Below are positions 26,794-36,017 of a stretch of 64,000 nt of DNA, in pieces; within the stretch, counting starts at the first letter, position 1, and each line of letters starts with the position of its first letter. This stretch comes from Pantoea eucrina. Its GTDB lineage: Bacteria > Pseudomonadota > Gammaproteobacteria > Enterobacterales > Enterobacteriaceae. The stretch lies in the NCBI RefSeq assembly GCF_002095385.1, contig NZ_MIPP01000013.1, forward strand, positions 1-64,000, in the 5' to 3' direction. The notes below the pieces were generated by a model. The model was not told where the DNA came from and ran no database searches. It saw nothing but the letters and a program-made list of their open reading frames with translations. The position numbers were made by a program, and so were the translations under genes.

Positions 26794-27225
26794 TTGACCG
26801 ACTACCCGCAGCCCTTTTCCCGGCTTTTACATCAGACGGCTCACGCATGGCGGCTGGCGGTCGATCGCCGGCTGAAAGAGAGCGATTTGAGTATGAGCAG
26901 CTGGATGGCGATTGCCAGCGTCGCCACCGCCAGTCAGCCGCTGACGCAGAAAGCGCTGGCGCAGCAGCTGGGTCTGGAGGACGCGAGCGTGGTGCCACTG
27001 GTGGATCGGCTTGTGAAGCAGCAGCTGCTGGCTCGTCTGCAAACGCCCGAAGATCGGCGTAAGCGTCTGCTGGTGCTGACGACGCAGGGAGAGCAGGCGT
27101 TTACTCAGGTCAAAGCGCAGGCAGACGATCTGCGCAGTCAGCTGCTGGCTGATATCGATCCCGCTGCGCTGGCTGTCACGGAGACGGTGCTGCAGCAGCT
27201 GCTCGATCGTCTGGGTAGCGCCTGA
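26794..27225 (+). CDS. MarR-family transcriptional regulator
   Basis: A 143-residue winged-helix repressor: MSSWMAIASVATASQPLTQK, then recognition-helix region LEDASVVPLVDRLVKQQL and the wing DRRKRLLVLTTQG. Starts at TTG with AGGTGG upstream. First gene of a regulator-MFS-HlyD-OMF operon, so it probably represses the pump and is released by a pump substrate. Not close enough to EmrR or SlyA for a name. Confidence 0.85.
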   Translation: MTDYPQPFSRLLHQTAHAWRLAVDRRLKESDLSMSSWMAIASVATASQPLTQKALAQQLGLEDASVVPLVDRLVKQQLLARLQTPEDRRKRLLVLTTQGEQAFTQVKAQADDLRSQLLADIDPAALAVTETVLQQLLDRLGSA

Positions 27226-27227
27226 GC

Positions 27228-28898
27228 ATGGCCAGACGTAATCCCTACGCGCAGCGGGAATGGCTGCCGCATGAAAAGCCGATGCTGCCAGGCTCCCCCT
27301 CCACGCCGCTGCATTCGCCAGGCAAGCGCGTCGCGTTTGGCCTGATTGGCTTGCTGATCACGCTGACCGGCGCGCTCAGCAACGCGCTGGTCACGGCAAA
27401 CCTGACCAATCTGCAGGGGACGTTTGCCGCTTACAGCAATGAGATCGCCTGGCTGCCGGCGGTTTATGTGATGGGAAACATTTCAATTAACCTGCTGCTG
27501 GTAAAATTTCGCCAGCAGTTTGGCCTGCGGCTGTTTACCGAAGCGTTTCTGGTGCTGTATGTCATCGTGGCGTTTTTTCATCTGTTCGCCAACGATCTCA
27601 GTTCCGCCATTATTGTGCGCACCGCACACGGAATGGTGGCTGCCGCGCTCAGTTCGCTGGGGATCTACTATCAGGTACAGGCGTGGCCGGCAAAACACCG
27701 GCTGAAAGCGCTGGTGATCGGTATCACGGCTTCCCAGCTGGCGATCCCGCTGGCGCGACTCTTTTCTACCGAGCTGCTGCAGCTGGAGGAGTGGCGTGGT
27801 CTCTATCTGTTTGAGCTCGGGCTGGCGCTGATTGCGCTCGGCTGCGTGCTGGTGGTCAGGCTGCCCCCGGGAGACCGCATTAAAGCGTTTGAAAAACTCG
27901 ATTTTGTCACCTTTCTGCTGCTGGCACCGGGTATGGCGCTGCTGTGCGGTGTGCTGTCACTGGGACGCATCGAATGGTGGTTTACCACGCCGTGGCTGGG
28001 TGTTTGTCTGGCGCTGGCGCTGGTGCTGATTGTTTCAGCCGTTGTGGTGGAGCATAACCGGACCAATCCACTGATCAACACCCGCTGGCTGAGTAGCGGC
28101 ATGATTGTCCGGCTGGGTATCGCCATGATCATGATCCGTATTGTGCTGGCTGAGCAGAACACCGGGGCGATCGGCTTTTTGCAGCAGCTGGGGCTGCTTA
28201 ACGATCAGCTGCATGGCCTGGCGCTGGCCATTATTGCCGGCGTCATCTGCGGCATCATCGCCAGTGCGCTGACCATCAAGCCTGGCCAGCTTAACTGGCC
28301 AATTGTAACCTCGCTGGCAATTATGATTGTGGCTTCGCTGATGGACGCGCAGTCAAATCCGCTGACGCGCGCGCACAACCTCTATTTTAGCCAGTTCCTG
28401 CTGGGCTTCAGCAGCGCCTTTTTCCTGGCGCCAGCGATGCTGCTGGGGATCGGCAGCGTGGTGACGCAGCCGAAAAACCTGGTCAGCTTTGTGGTGCTGT
28501 TTGGTATGAGCCAGAATCTGGGCGGGCTGATTGGTTCAGCCATTCTCGGAACGTTTCAGACCTGGCGGGAGAAGTATCACTCCAGCCTGCTGGCCGACCA
28601 ACTCTCGCAGCTCGATCCTAACGTGACGGAACGGCTGGATCAGTACAGCGCGCTGTTTCGCAGTCAGCTGACCGATAGCGTGCTGCTGGGCGCCCAGAGC
28701 AGCAGCCAGCTGCAGACCGTCGCCACGCTGCAGGCGAACGTCCTTGCGTATAATGACACTTATCTGCTCACGGCAGCCCTGGCGATGTGCACGCTGCTGT
28801 GGGTATTATGGCGGCTGTCGCGTCAGCGTTATCTTGCGTGGCGGCAGGCGAAAAATCATCATGATGAGCCGCGTCAGACAGCGCCCTCAGCGAACTAA
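27228..28898 (+). CDS. MFS transporter of a tripartite efflux system
   Basis: Inner-membrane permease of 556 residues with about 14 hydrophobic helices, the size of the drug:H+ antiporter-2 group (EmrB-like). Begins after a basic, Pro-rich N terminus at GKRVAFGLIGLLITLTGAL; a large extracytoplasmic loop lies near the C terminus. Two bases after the regulator stop and 11 before the HlyD gene. It is divergent from EmrB in its motif A region, so only the family is called. Confidence 0.85.
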   Translation: MARRNPYAQREWLPHEKPMLPGSPSTPLHSPGKRVAFGLIGLLITLTGALSNALVTANLTNLQGTFAAYSNEIAWLPAVYVMGNISINLLLVKFRQQFGLRLFTEAFLVLYVIVAFFHLFANDLSSAIIVRTAHGMVAAALSSLGIYYQVQAWPAKHRLKALVIGITASQLAIPLARLFSTELLQLEEWRGLYLFELGLALIALGCVLVVRLPPGDRIKAFEKLDFVTFLLLAPGMALLCGVLSLGRIEWWFTTPWLGVCLALALVLIVSAVVVEHNRTNPLINTRWLSSGMIVRLGIAMIMIRIVLAEQNTGAIGFLQQLGLLNDQLHGLALAIIAGVICGIIASALTIKPGQLNWPIVTSLAIMIVASLMDAQSNPLTRAHNLYFSQFLLGFSSAFFLAPAMLLGIGSVVTQPKNLVSFVVLFGMSQNLGGLIGSAILGTFQTWREKYHSSLLADQLSQLDPNVTERLDQYSALFRSQLTDSVLLGAQSSSQLQTVATLQANVLAYNDTYLLTAALAMCTLLWVLWRLSRQRYLAWRQAKNHHDEPRQTAPSAN

Positions 28899-28909
28899 AC
28901 GGAGAAGAG

Positions 28910-30001
28910 ATGAGTCAACAGGATGATCTGCAGGTGGCTGAGCGCGAACGTGCGCATCGCCGCCGCACGCTTTCCATCGCCGCTGGCGCGGGAATTGTGA
29001 TTGTGGGTGTGCTGGTAATTCTTTATGCCTGGCAGCTCTGGCCGTTTACCAGCAGCGTACAGACCACGGAAAACGCCTATGTGCGCGGTCAGATCACCTT
29101 TATCAGTCCGCAGGTCAGCGGCTATCTGACCGGCGTTGAAGTTGTGGATCTGCAGCCGGTGAAGCAGGGCGAGCTGCTGATGACCATTGACGATCGTATC
29201 TATCGTCAGCGCGTGCATCAGGCTCAGGCGCAGCTGGAGATGAAAGTGGCGGCACTGAAAAATAATCAGCAGCAGCGAAAAAGCGCTGAAGCGACCATTC
29301 TCAGCAATAAAGCCGCGCTGGAGAATGCCCGGGCACAGAGGCAGAAAAGCGGGCTCGACCTGAAACGGGTGGAAAATCTGGCGTCGGATGGGTCGCTTTC
29401 GGTGCGCGAGCGTGATGCGTCGCGTGCCGCGGATGCGCAGGCGCAGGCGCAGATGCGGCAGGCCGAAGCGCAGGTTGCCGTAGCGCAACAGAATCTGCAA
29501 ACCGTGGTAGTAAACCGCGCTTCGCTGGAAGCTGACGTGGCTAACGCCCGTGCGGCGCTGGAGCTGGCGAATATCGACCTTGCTAACACCCGGATTGTGG
29601 CACCTGATAGTGGTCAGCTGGGACAGCTCTCCGTGCGTAAAGGAACCTATGTTACCGCCGGTACGCGTCTCACTTCGGTGGTGCCGGATAAAAAGTGGGT
29701 GATTGCCAATTTTAAAGAGACGCAGCTGGCACATATTCGCCCGGGCTTACCGGTAACGTTTAGCGTTGATGCGCTTAACGGCCGTCGCTTCAGCGGCAGA
29801 GTAGAGTTTATCTCTCCTGCGGCTGGCTCAGAGTTCAGCGCCATCTCCCCCGACAATGCCACCGGAAACTTTGTGAAGATTGCGCAGCGCATTCCGGTAC
29901 GGATCGGCCTCGATCCCGATGCGCAGCAGCTGCTGCGTCCGGGCATGTCAGTGGAGGTCAGCATCGATACTGCCGCAGAGCCGGCGAAGGAGACGCCGTG
30001 A
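28910..30001 (+). CDS. HlyD/EmrA-family periplasmic adaptor
   Basis: Membrane-fusion protein of 363 residues linking the MFS pump to an outer-membrane channel. One N-terminal helix (~25-45), a biotinyl-lipoyl half-motif in TFISPQVSGYLTGVEV, a long coiled-coil hairpin (~100-215) and the second half-motif in TRIVAPDSGQLGQLSVRKG. GGAGAAGAG precedes the ATG. Overlaps the next gene by four bases. Confidence 0.9.
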   Translation: MSQQDDLQVAERERAHRRRTLSIAAGAGIVIVGVLVILYAWQLWPFTSSVQTTENAYVRGQITFISPQVSGYLTGVEVVDLQPVKQGELLMTIDDRIYRQRVHQAQAQLEMKVAALKNNQQQRKSAEATILSNKAALENARAQRQKSGLDLKRVENLASDGSLSVRERDASRAADAQAQAQMRQAEAQVAVAQQNLQTVVVNRASLEADVANARAALELANIDLANTRIVAPDSGQLGQLSVRKGTYVTAGTRLTSVVPDKKWVIANFKETQLAHIRPGLPVTFSVDALNGRRFSGRVEFISPAAGSEFSAISPDNATGNFVKIAQRIPVRIGLDPDAQQLLRPGMSVEVSIDTAAEPAKETP

Positions 30002-31370
30002 AGCCACTGTTACCTTTATCACTTGCGCTGTTGCTGCTCAGCGGCTGTGCGACCCAGGTTGAAAAAGCGCCCGCTTCGCTGCCCATCCCGGAGCAGTGGC
30101 GCGATCGGACCGGACCGCAGGCGCCGCCGGAAGCCGCATGGTGGCGCACCTTTGGCGACAGCGATCTGAATCGTCTGGTCAGTCAGGCACTGAAATATAA
30201 TAGCGATATTCTTCTTGCCCGGGCGCGGGTCGATCAGTACCGGGCGCAGGTGCGCGCGGCGCAGGGCGATAACTTTCCGGCGCTCTCTGCCGGTGTGGCT
30301 GCCAGCCGTCAGCGTTCGCTCTCGGCGGCAACCGGCCAGCCTTATGAAAGCGCGGTGTTTCAGGGTTTACTGCAGGCTAATTATGAGGTCGATCTCTGGG
30401 GCAGCCGCAGTAACAGCATACGCGCGGCGGAGGCGACGCTGGAGGCGCAGCGCGCTGCTGCGGCGGCGGCTGAGCTTACCGTTGCCAGCTCAGTGGCATC
30501 GGGCTACGTTACGCTTGCCTCGCTGGATGAACAGCTGCGCGTGACGCAGGCGACGCTGGCAACGCGCGAAAACTCCCGCCAGCTTGCCCGGCGCAGTTTG
30601 AAACCGGCTATACGTCGCGACTGGAGTGGATGCAGGCGGAGTCAGAGTACCAGACGGCCAGCGCGCAAATTCCGCAGCTGCAGCATCAGATCGCGCAGCA
30701 GGAGAACGCATTAAGCGTTCTGGCGGGCATGAACCCGCGTGAAATCGCACGCAGCCATCGCTTTGACAACATCCGGCCGCACGCTCTGCCCGCGCTGCTG
30801 CCGTCGCAGCTGCTGAACCGGCGTCCCGACATTGTTCAGGCGCAGCGTGAGCTGCTGGCAGCAGATGCCTCTCTGGCGTCCGCACGCGCCAGACTGCTGC
30901 CTTCACTCAACCTCACCGCCAGCGGCACGCTGCAAAGCAGCGAGCTGCATACGCTACTGGATAATCCGTTTCGTCTCTGGAGCCTGGGGGGCAGTATCCT
31001 GGCACCGCTGCTTAATCGCGAAGCGCTGACGGCACAGGTTGACGTGCAGATGGCTACGCGCAATCAGGCGCTCTATAGCTATGAAAAAACGGTGCGTAAC
31101 GCTTTCTCAGAAACAGAGGATGCGCTGGATGCGATCCGCCGTAATCAGGAGCAGCTGGCGGAACTGCAAAAGCAGGAGCAGTTTGTAGCGGAAGCGTACC
31201 GGATTGCCCGGAATCGCTATCAGAATGGTTATGCTTCGTATCTTGATGAGCTTGATGCACAGCGTACGCTGTTCAGCACGCAGCTTAATATTGTCTCGGT
31301 AAAAAATAATCTGCTGCAGGCGCAAATCGATCTCTATCGGGCGCTGGGTGGCGGCTGGCACGCCGCCTGA
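29998..31370 (+). pseudogene. Outer-membrane efflux lipoprotein (NodT/OprM type), frameshifted
   Basis: Third component of the pump. Lipoprotein signal LALLLLSGC at the N terminus, then two TolC-like repeats. The frame breaks near 30590-30595: the first part ends aberrantly at 30714, and the correct continuation (ETGYTSRLEWMQAESEY onward) is in the -1 frame to 31370, ending YRALGGGWHAA. Restoring one C in CGGCGC-AGTTTG (making RRQFETGY) repairs the whole gene, so a single base is missing. If real, the pump lacks its dedicated channel and would need TolC or none. Confidence 0.88.
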
Positions 31371-31513
31371 AGCGGGATCCTGGCGGTAGCAGGAAAGTAA
31401 TAAAGTCACGCGCGGTATCTGTTTCGCACAGAAATAGTCGTGAAATATTTATCACTTTCCATTACACTCAGCGCGCAATTTTGCCCTGATTCTGCTTACG
31501 CTATTGAGTTTTC

Positions 31514-31657
31514 ATGAGTTTGCCGTCCCCACCTGACGATAACGACGAGTCTCACCGTCAACCGCTTGATGATGCGCACTTCGCTATCGTGGTTCTTGCG
31601 GTCACTTCGGTAACGCTTATAATCTTTGTCCTGATGCTCACTCTGTGGATGAGCTAA
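31514..31657 (+). CDS. Small single-helix membrane protein, 47 residues
   Basis: Acidic N-terminal half (SLPSPPDDNDESHRQPLDD) followed by a ~22-residue hydrophobic helix (FAIVVLAVTSVTLIIFVLM) that ends LTLWMS. GAG lies six bases upstream of the ATG. It lies in the gap after the efflux operon, 39 bases before a second tiny membrane protein. Unknown function; composition supports a real product. Confidence 0.55.
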   Translation: MSLPSPPDDNDESHRQPLDDAHFAIVVLAVTSVTLIIFVLMLTLWMS

Positions 31658-31696
31658 CGCCTGCAACGCAGTATCAACGCCTGCAAGGAGAGCTAA

Positions 31697-31870
31697 ATGG
31701 ACGCTCGCGACGATAAACTGATCGCTATCATCGCCTTACTCTGTGCCTGTCTGATTGGCGTGATTTTTCTTGTTACCATGACCTGGCTTACCGATGTGCG
31801 CCGTCCTGCCGATACGCTGCAGGACGCCAGAAGCTGTGCGCCCGCTTCCCGTCACGCTCAGCGCTCCTGA
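31697..31870 (+). CDS. Small single-helix membrane protein, 57 residues
   Basis: Excellent ribosome site AAGGAG six bases before the ATG. Residues 8-31 form one hydrophobic helix (LIAIIALLCACLIGVIFLV), followed by a basic, soluble tail (DVRRPADTLQDARSC...). Its last 13 bases overlap the 3' end of the opposing GH1-like gene. Pairs with the 47-residue protein upstream. Family not recognised. Confidence 0.65.
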   Translation: MDARDDKLIAIIALLCACLIGVIFLVTMTWLTDVRRPADTLQDARSCAPASRHAQRS

Positions 31871-32999
31871 CGCTGCCATTTGATCTGCTGACCGCGCAGC
31901 TCCAGGGCCAGTCCCTCATGCAGAGTACGATTACCGTTAGGATCGCCCAGCCCGAACAGGCGCCGGGAGAGCGGCGATCGTCCGCCCAGGCGGGATACTC
32001 CACCACCGGATAGAGTGAAATTCCCTCCAGCGCAACGCCCTGAGCCAGCGCCAGCCGCGCTTCCGCACTGACGTGCCGCAGCCAGGGCGCGCGCGCATCG
32101 CCTTCAGCCCCCGTTTCCGCCAGCAGCAGCGGACGCTGATAGCGCTGCCAGCACGCCAGCAGCAGCTGGTGCAGGGGCTGACGCTGCGGATGATCGGGTG
32201 GCAGGGTATCGCCTGACCAGAACCAGTGGTTGTCGGGATAGTAGTTCAGGCCCAGAATATCGAGAAAGTCCGCCTGTCCGCCGAGTCCCGGTTCAGCGCG
32301 CCCGGCCAGCCAGTCCCATGCTTCAAACTGCATCTCATGCTGCCGGGCAGCATGCCCGGCACTCTCTGGCTTATCCGGATCCGCAGCGATCTGCACCAGC
32401 GGATCGGTCAGCACAAAGCGTGCTTCAGGATAGACATCGCGGATCGCATGCATCGCGGCCAGCGAGGCGCGCACCAGCTGGCGCTTCAGATCGCGTCCGC
32501 GTTCGCTGGCGTAAGGATCGAGCCATGAAACATCAGCCCCGGCCCAGGCCCAGAATGAGATTTGATTAATCGGGGTAAAAAACGGCTGCTCCACGCCCTC
32601 ATCGCGCATCAGCTGTGCCATAGCGCGTGCATAGCGGGCAAAGTGCTCAACGAACGCCGGTTTCCAGATATCGAGGTGTGCCGGATAACCAAAATGCGCC
32701 AGCTCCCAGATAATCTGCATATTGTGGCGTGCGGCCGCATGGATCATTGGCAGAAAGGAGCGCCAGTCGTAGTGGTCAGGCGTCGCTTCAATCAGATGCC
32801 AGCGCGCACCGTCGCGCGCCGTGAGCAAACCTTCCCGCACCAGCGCGGCGTAATCTTTGTCCAGCAGCATATCGTGTCCGCTACTGACAACCATATCCAG
32901 ACGGCGGCCGCCGCTGCGACAGGCGGTAGAGCAGGGAAAGCTGCCCTGAAAAAAACTGCGAAAAAGCCGGGGTTGATAATGAGGCAGTAACGCGGTCAT
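31858..32999 (-). pseudogene. Glycoside hydrolase family 1-like protein, frameshifted
   Basis: Beta-glucosidase-like TIM barrel: WELAHFGYPAHLDIW near residue 98, TPINQISFWAWAG near 143 (acid/base site) and LLLAETGAEGD near 297 (nucleophile Glu). The acid/base Glu of the usual N-E is Gln (CAA at the codon), as in plant myrosinases. Near 31961-31970 the frame is lost: unshifted translation runs on to 31788, but a one-base correction gives a natural end (RRLFGLGDPNGNRTLHEGLA..., stop at 31858). Two independent lesions suggest a decaying gene unless the base loss is a sequencing error. Confidence 0.75.
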
Positions 33000-33147
33000 A
33001 TTTCACTCCTCAGGGTAATCGCCCGATGCAGAACCACGGGCTAAGTCTAGACTAAATTAGCAGCCGGCTCTGCCGGTCAGGCGTGCAGGTTGCCTGCCAC
33101 AGCGACAATGCCAATAATAAGCGTGATTACGTATTCAGGGATCCAGT

Positions 33148-34608
33148 ATGAGCGAAGCAGCAGCGCTGCCCGGCCAGTTAGCCGCGGGCGATGAATTACG
33201 GCAAAGCGTGGCGCAGCAGTGCGCGCAGCATCCCGGCCTGAGCGGCATCCATCCGCTTAACGACGGGCTTGACGCGTTTGCTGCGCGTTACCTGCTGATG
33301 AGCATGGCGCGGCACACTATCGATGTGCAGTACTACATCTGGCATAACGACATGTCCGGACGCCTGCTGTTCAGCGCGCTGCTGGACGCTGCCGGCCGCG
33401 GTATCAGGGTGCGCTTACTGCTGGATGATAACAATACGCCGGGGCTGGATAACACGCTGGCGGAGCTGGAACGTCATCCGAACATTTCGGTCAGGCTGTT
33501 TAACCCGTTTTCATTCCGCACGCTGCGCGCGCTGGGCTACCTGACTGACTTCGCGCGCCTCAATCGCCGGATGCATAATAAAAGTCTGACGGTAGATGGC
33601 GCCGCAACGCTGGTGGGGGGGCGCAACGTCGGGGATGAATATTTTGGTACCGGCAATGAGCCCCTGTTTACCGATCTCGACGTGCTGGCCATCGGGCCGG
33701 TCGTCGATGAGGTTACCGCAGATTTCGAGCGCTACTGGCATAGCCAGGCGGTATCGCCGCTGCGCAGCGTAGTGGACGTGCGCAGCGATGAGGGCGAAGC
33801 GGTGCGCCTGCCGCCGGAGTGGCAGCAGAGCAAGGCGGTGCAGCGTTATCTGGCGCGTCTTAACCACTCCGATTTTGTCAGCCAGCTGGAGCAGGGCGCG
33901 CTGGCGATGACCTGGGCTGAGGCGCGCCTGCTGAGCGACGATCCGCGCAAAGGGCTGGGCAAAGCCAGACGCAGCAGCCTGCTGCCGCAGCGGATGCTGG
34001 AGGTCATCGGCACGCCACAGCAGCAGTTCGATATTATCTCAGCCTATTTTGTCCCGACCCGCGCCGGGGTGGCGCAGCTATTGTCACTGCGCCGGCGCGG
34101 CGTGCGTATCGCCGTACTGACCAACTCACTGGCGGCCAATGATGTCACCGTGGTGCATGCCGGGTATGCGCGCTGGCGAAAAAAGTTGCTGCGTCACGGT
34201 ATTGCGCTATATGAGCTGAAACCTCAGGCACACGCCGGCGAACCACCGCACGATCGCGGGTTAACGGGTAACTCCGGCTCCAGCCTGCATGCAAAAACGT
34301 TTACCGTTGATAATCGCAAAGTCTTTGTGGGTTCATTTAATTTTGACCCCCGCTCTGCGGTGCTGAACACCGAAATGGGACTGGTCATTGAGAGTGAAGC
34401 CCTGGCGCGCCAGACGCATGATCGCTTCAGTCGCGGTATGCAACATCGGGCCTGGACGCTGCGGCTGGACAAGTGGGGCCGGGTGAACTGGATAGAACAG
34501 GATGAGCAGGGCGCAGAAGTGGTACATAAACATGAACCGCAGTCAACGCTGCTGCAGCGCCTGCTGGTGCGGCTGGTATGGCGGCTGCCGGTAGAGTGGC
34601 TGCTGTAG
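33148..34608 (+). CDS. clsC: Phospholipase D-family cardiolipin synthase, ClsC type
   Basis: Transfers phosphatidyl groups to make cardiolipin; E. coli ClsC (YmdC) uses phosphatidylethanolamine as donor. Two HKD motifs are present: MHNKSLTVDGA near residue 145 and LHAKTFTVDNRKVFVGSFNF near 380. 486 residues. As in E. coli it neighbours opgC, which is convergent here. No N-terminal membrane anchor is obvious. Confidence 0.88.
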   Translation: MSEAAALPGQLAAGDELRQSVAQQCAQHPGLSGIHPLNDGLDAFAARYLLMSMARHTIDVQYYIWHNDMSGRLLFSALLDAAGRGIRVRLLLDDNNTPGLDNTLAELERHPNISVRLFNPFSFRTLRALGYLTDFARLNRRMHNKSLTVDGAATLVGGRNVGDEYFGTGNEPLFTDLDVLAIGPVVDEVTADFERYWHSQAVSPLRSVVDVRSDEGEAVRLPPEWQQSKAVQRYLARLNHSDFVSQLEQGALAMTWAEARLLSDDPRKGLGKARRSSLLPQRMLEVIGTPQQQFDIISAYFVPTRAGVAQLLSLRRRGVRIAVLTNSLAANDVTVVHAGYARWRKKLLRHGIALYELKPQAHAGEPPHDRGLTGNSGSSLHAKTFTVDNRKVFVGSFNFDPRSAVLNTEMGLVIESEALARQTHDRFSRGMQHRAWTLRLDKWGRVNWIEQDEQGAEVVHKHEPQSTLLQRLLVRLVWRLPVEWLL

Positions 34609-34629
34609 CGGCGCGCTGAAACGCGCCGC
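34608..34629. terminator. GC-rich hairpin between clsC and opgC
   Basis: GCGGCGCG/CGCGCCGC stem between convergent stops, with no clear T run. Confidence 0.4.
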
Positions 34630-34639
34630 CGGTGCAGCC

Positions 34640-35770
34640 TCACCCTTTCTGCGCCGCCTTTTTGCCGGAAAACAGAAAGCGCAGCAGCGGGATACGCAGG
34701 TGGATCTCATAAAGCGCAAACGCTGCGGCAAATACCGTTATCAGCCCAACAAAGAAACCCAGCGTGTTATTGCTGATGTGCGGCGTCACATATATCCCAT
34801 ACAGGATAGTGAGCGGATGATGGACGAGATAGATAAACAGCGAGGCGTTAACCAGATAAACGATACGCGGAGAGTGGCTGTTCAGCAGGCGGTGCCCGAC
34901 GCTATAGCAGACGTTCAGCATGCACACGCCCATCAGCGTTGAGAGCAGCATATCGGTCTCATAGAGCCAGCCGTCGCCGTTGCCATAGCGCTGATTCAGG
35001 TAGTAGGCGATAAAGACCGGCACGGTGCCAAAGCAGATCAGCGGGTTGAACCGCACAAACAGCGCTTTCAGCGGCGGATGTTTCCAGCTCAGCGCGCCCA
35101 GCATAAAGAACGGCAGATACGTCAGCGTTTGCATAACCGCAATGGTAAAGAGTCCATCCATCATGATGCCCGGCGTCAGCAGCAGCAGCGTGCGACGCAG
35201 CAGGCACCACAGTAGCGCGTAGCCCAGCAGTGCCAGCGTTACGCTACCCCAGCCTGTCTGCTGATAGTTACGCGTGCTTTGCTGGTTGCGCAGCCAGCGA
35301 AATGTCAGCATACCCAGCGCCGTCAGGATCACCAGGACCAGCAGAAACCAGAGGTGCGAGATCAGATCCCACGCCAGAGCATTGTATTTGTCATACGCTG
35401 AAAAGCGATCCCAGCCATCAAGCTTGTGAGTGAGATATTTCAGCAGAAAGAACTGCGGCAGCGTAATCAGCGGGATAGCGGCGAGCAGCGGAATGCCCAC
35501 GCGCTCCAGCCTGACTTTCAGCCAGCGTGCCGGCTGGTAGCGCAGATAAAGCATGTAGGAAAAATAGCCGGAGATAACAAAAAACACCTGCATGCGAAAT
35601 GCATGGATGAAATCGTTAAAAATGGTCAGCCACAGCGTGGCATCCTGGCTGTTTACGGACCAGCGCTGTGTCGAGTAGATCAGCGAGACGTGAAACGGCA
35701 CCCCCAGCAGCATCAGGTAAGCTCGAATCGAGTCGAGAAAATATTCGCGTTCAGGTTTTACAGCGCTCAT
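34640..35770 (-). CDS. opgC: Glucans biosynthesis protein OpgC (succinyl transferase)
   Basis: Inner-membrane acyltransferase that adds succinyl groups to osmoregulated periplasmic glucans. 376 residues with about ten helices; REYFLDSIRAYLMLLGVPFH at the N terminus and LVHHPLTILYG near the end are as in E. coli MdoC. Start 35770 chosen by homology, with GGAAG just upstream. Divergent from opgGH over a 247-base gap that holds both promoters. Confidence 0.92.
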   Translation of the reverse strand: MSAVKPEREYFLDSIRAYLMLLGVPFHVSLIYSTQRWSVNSQDATLWLTIFNDFIHAFRMQVFFVISGYFSYMLYLRYQPARWLKVRLERVGIPLLAAIPLITLPQFFLLKYLTHKLDGWDRFSAYDKYNALAWDLISHLWFLLVLVILTALGMLTFRWLRNQQSTRNYQQTGWGSVTLALLGYALLWCLLRRTLLLLTPGIMMDGLFTIAVMQTLTYLPFFMLGALSWKHPPLKALFVRFNPLICFGTVPVFIAYYLNQRYGNGDGWLYETDMLLSTLMGVCMLNVCYSVGHRLLNSHSPRIVYLVNASLFIYLVHHPLTILYGIYVTPHISNNTLGFFVGLITVFAAAFALYEIHLRIPLLRFLFSGKKAAQKG

Positions 35771-36017
35771 AAGCTTCCGGTTCATCCTATACAGGCTGGT
35801 TTCACCCTGAAACCAGATCGTGCAGCAGAACATTCTGTTGCCGGTTAACAGCCTATACTATCAGTTGATTCTGTTTCTTAAACTGCCGGGTTTAATATTC
35901 CGAAAAGTGCTCTGGAGGCTTGGCGCTGCGCGGAACAATGTTTTACATAAGCTGTCGGAAAACCGAATAATCCATTAAGATGAGTGGGTTTGATCTGAGC
36001 ACACGAAAGGGGGGGAT

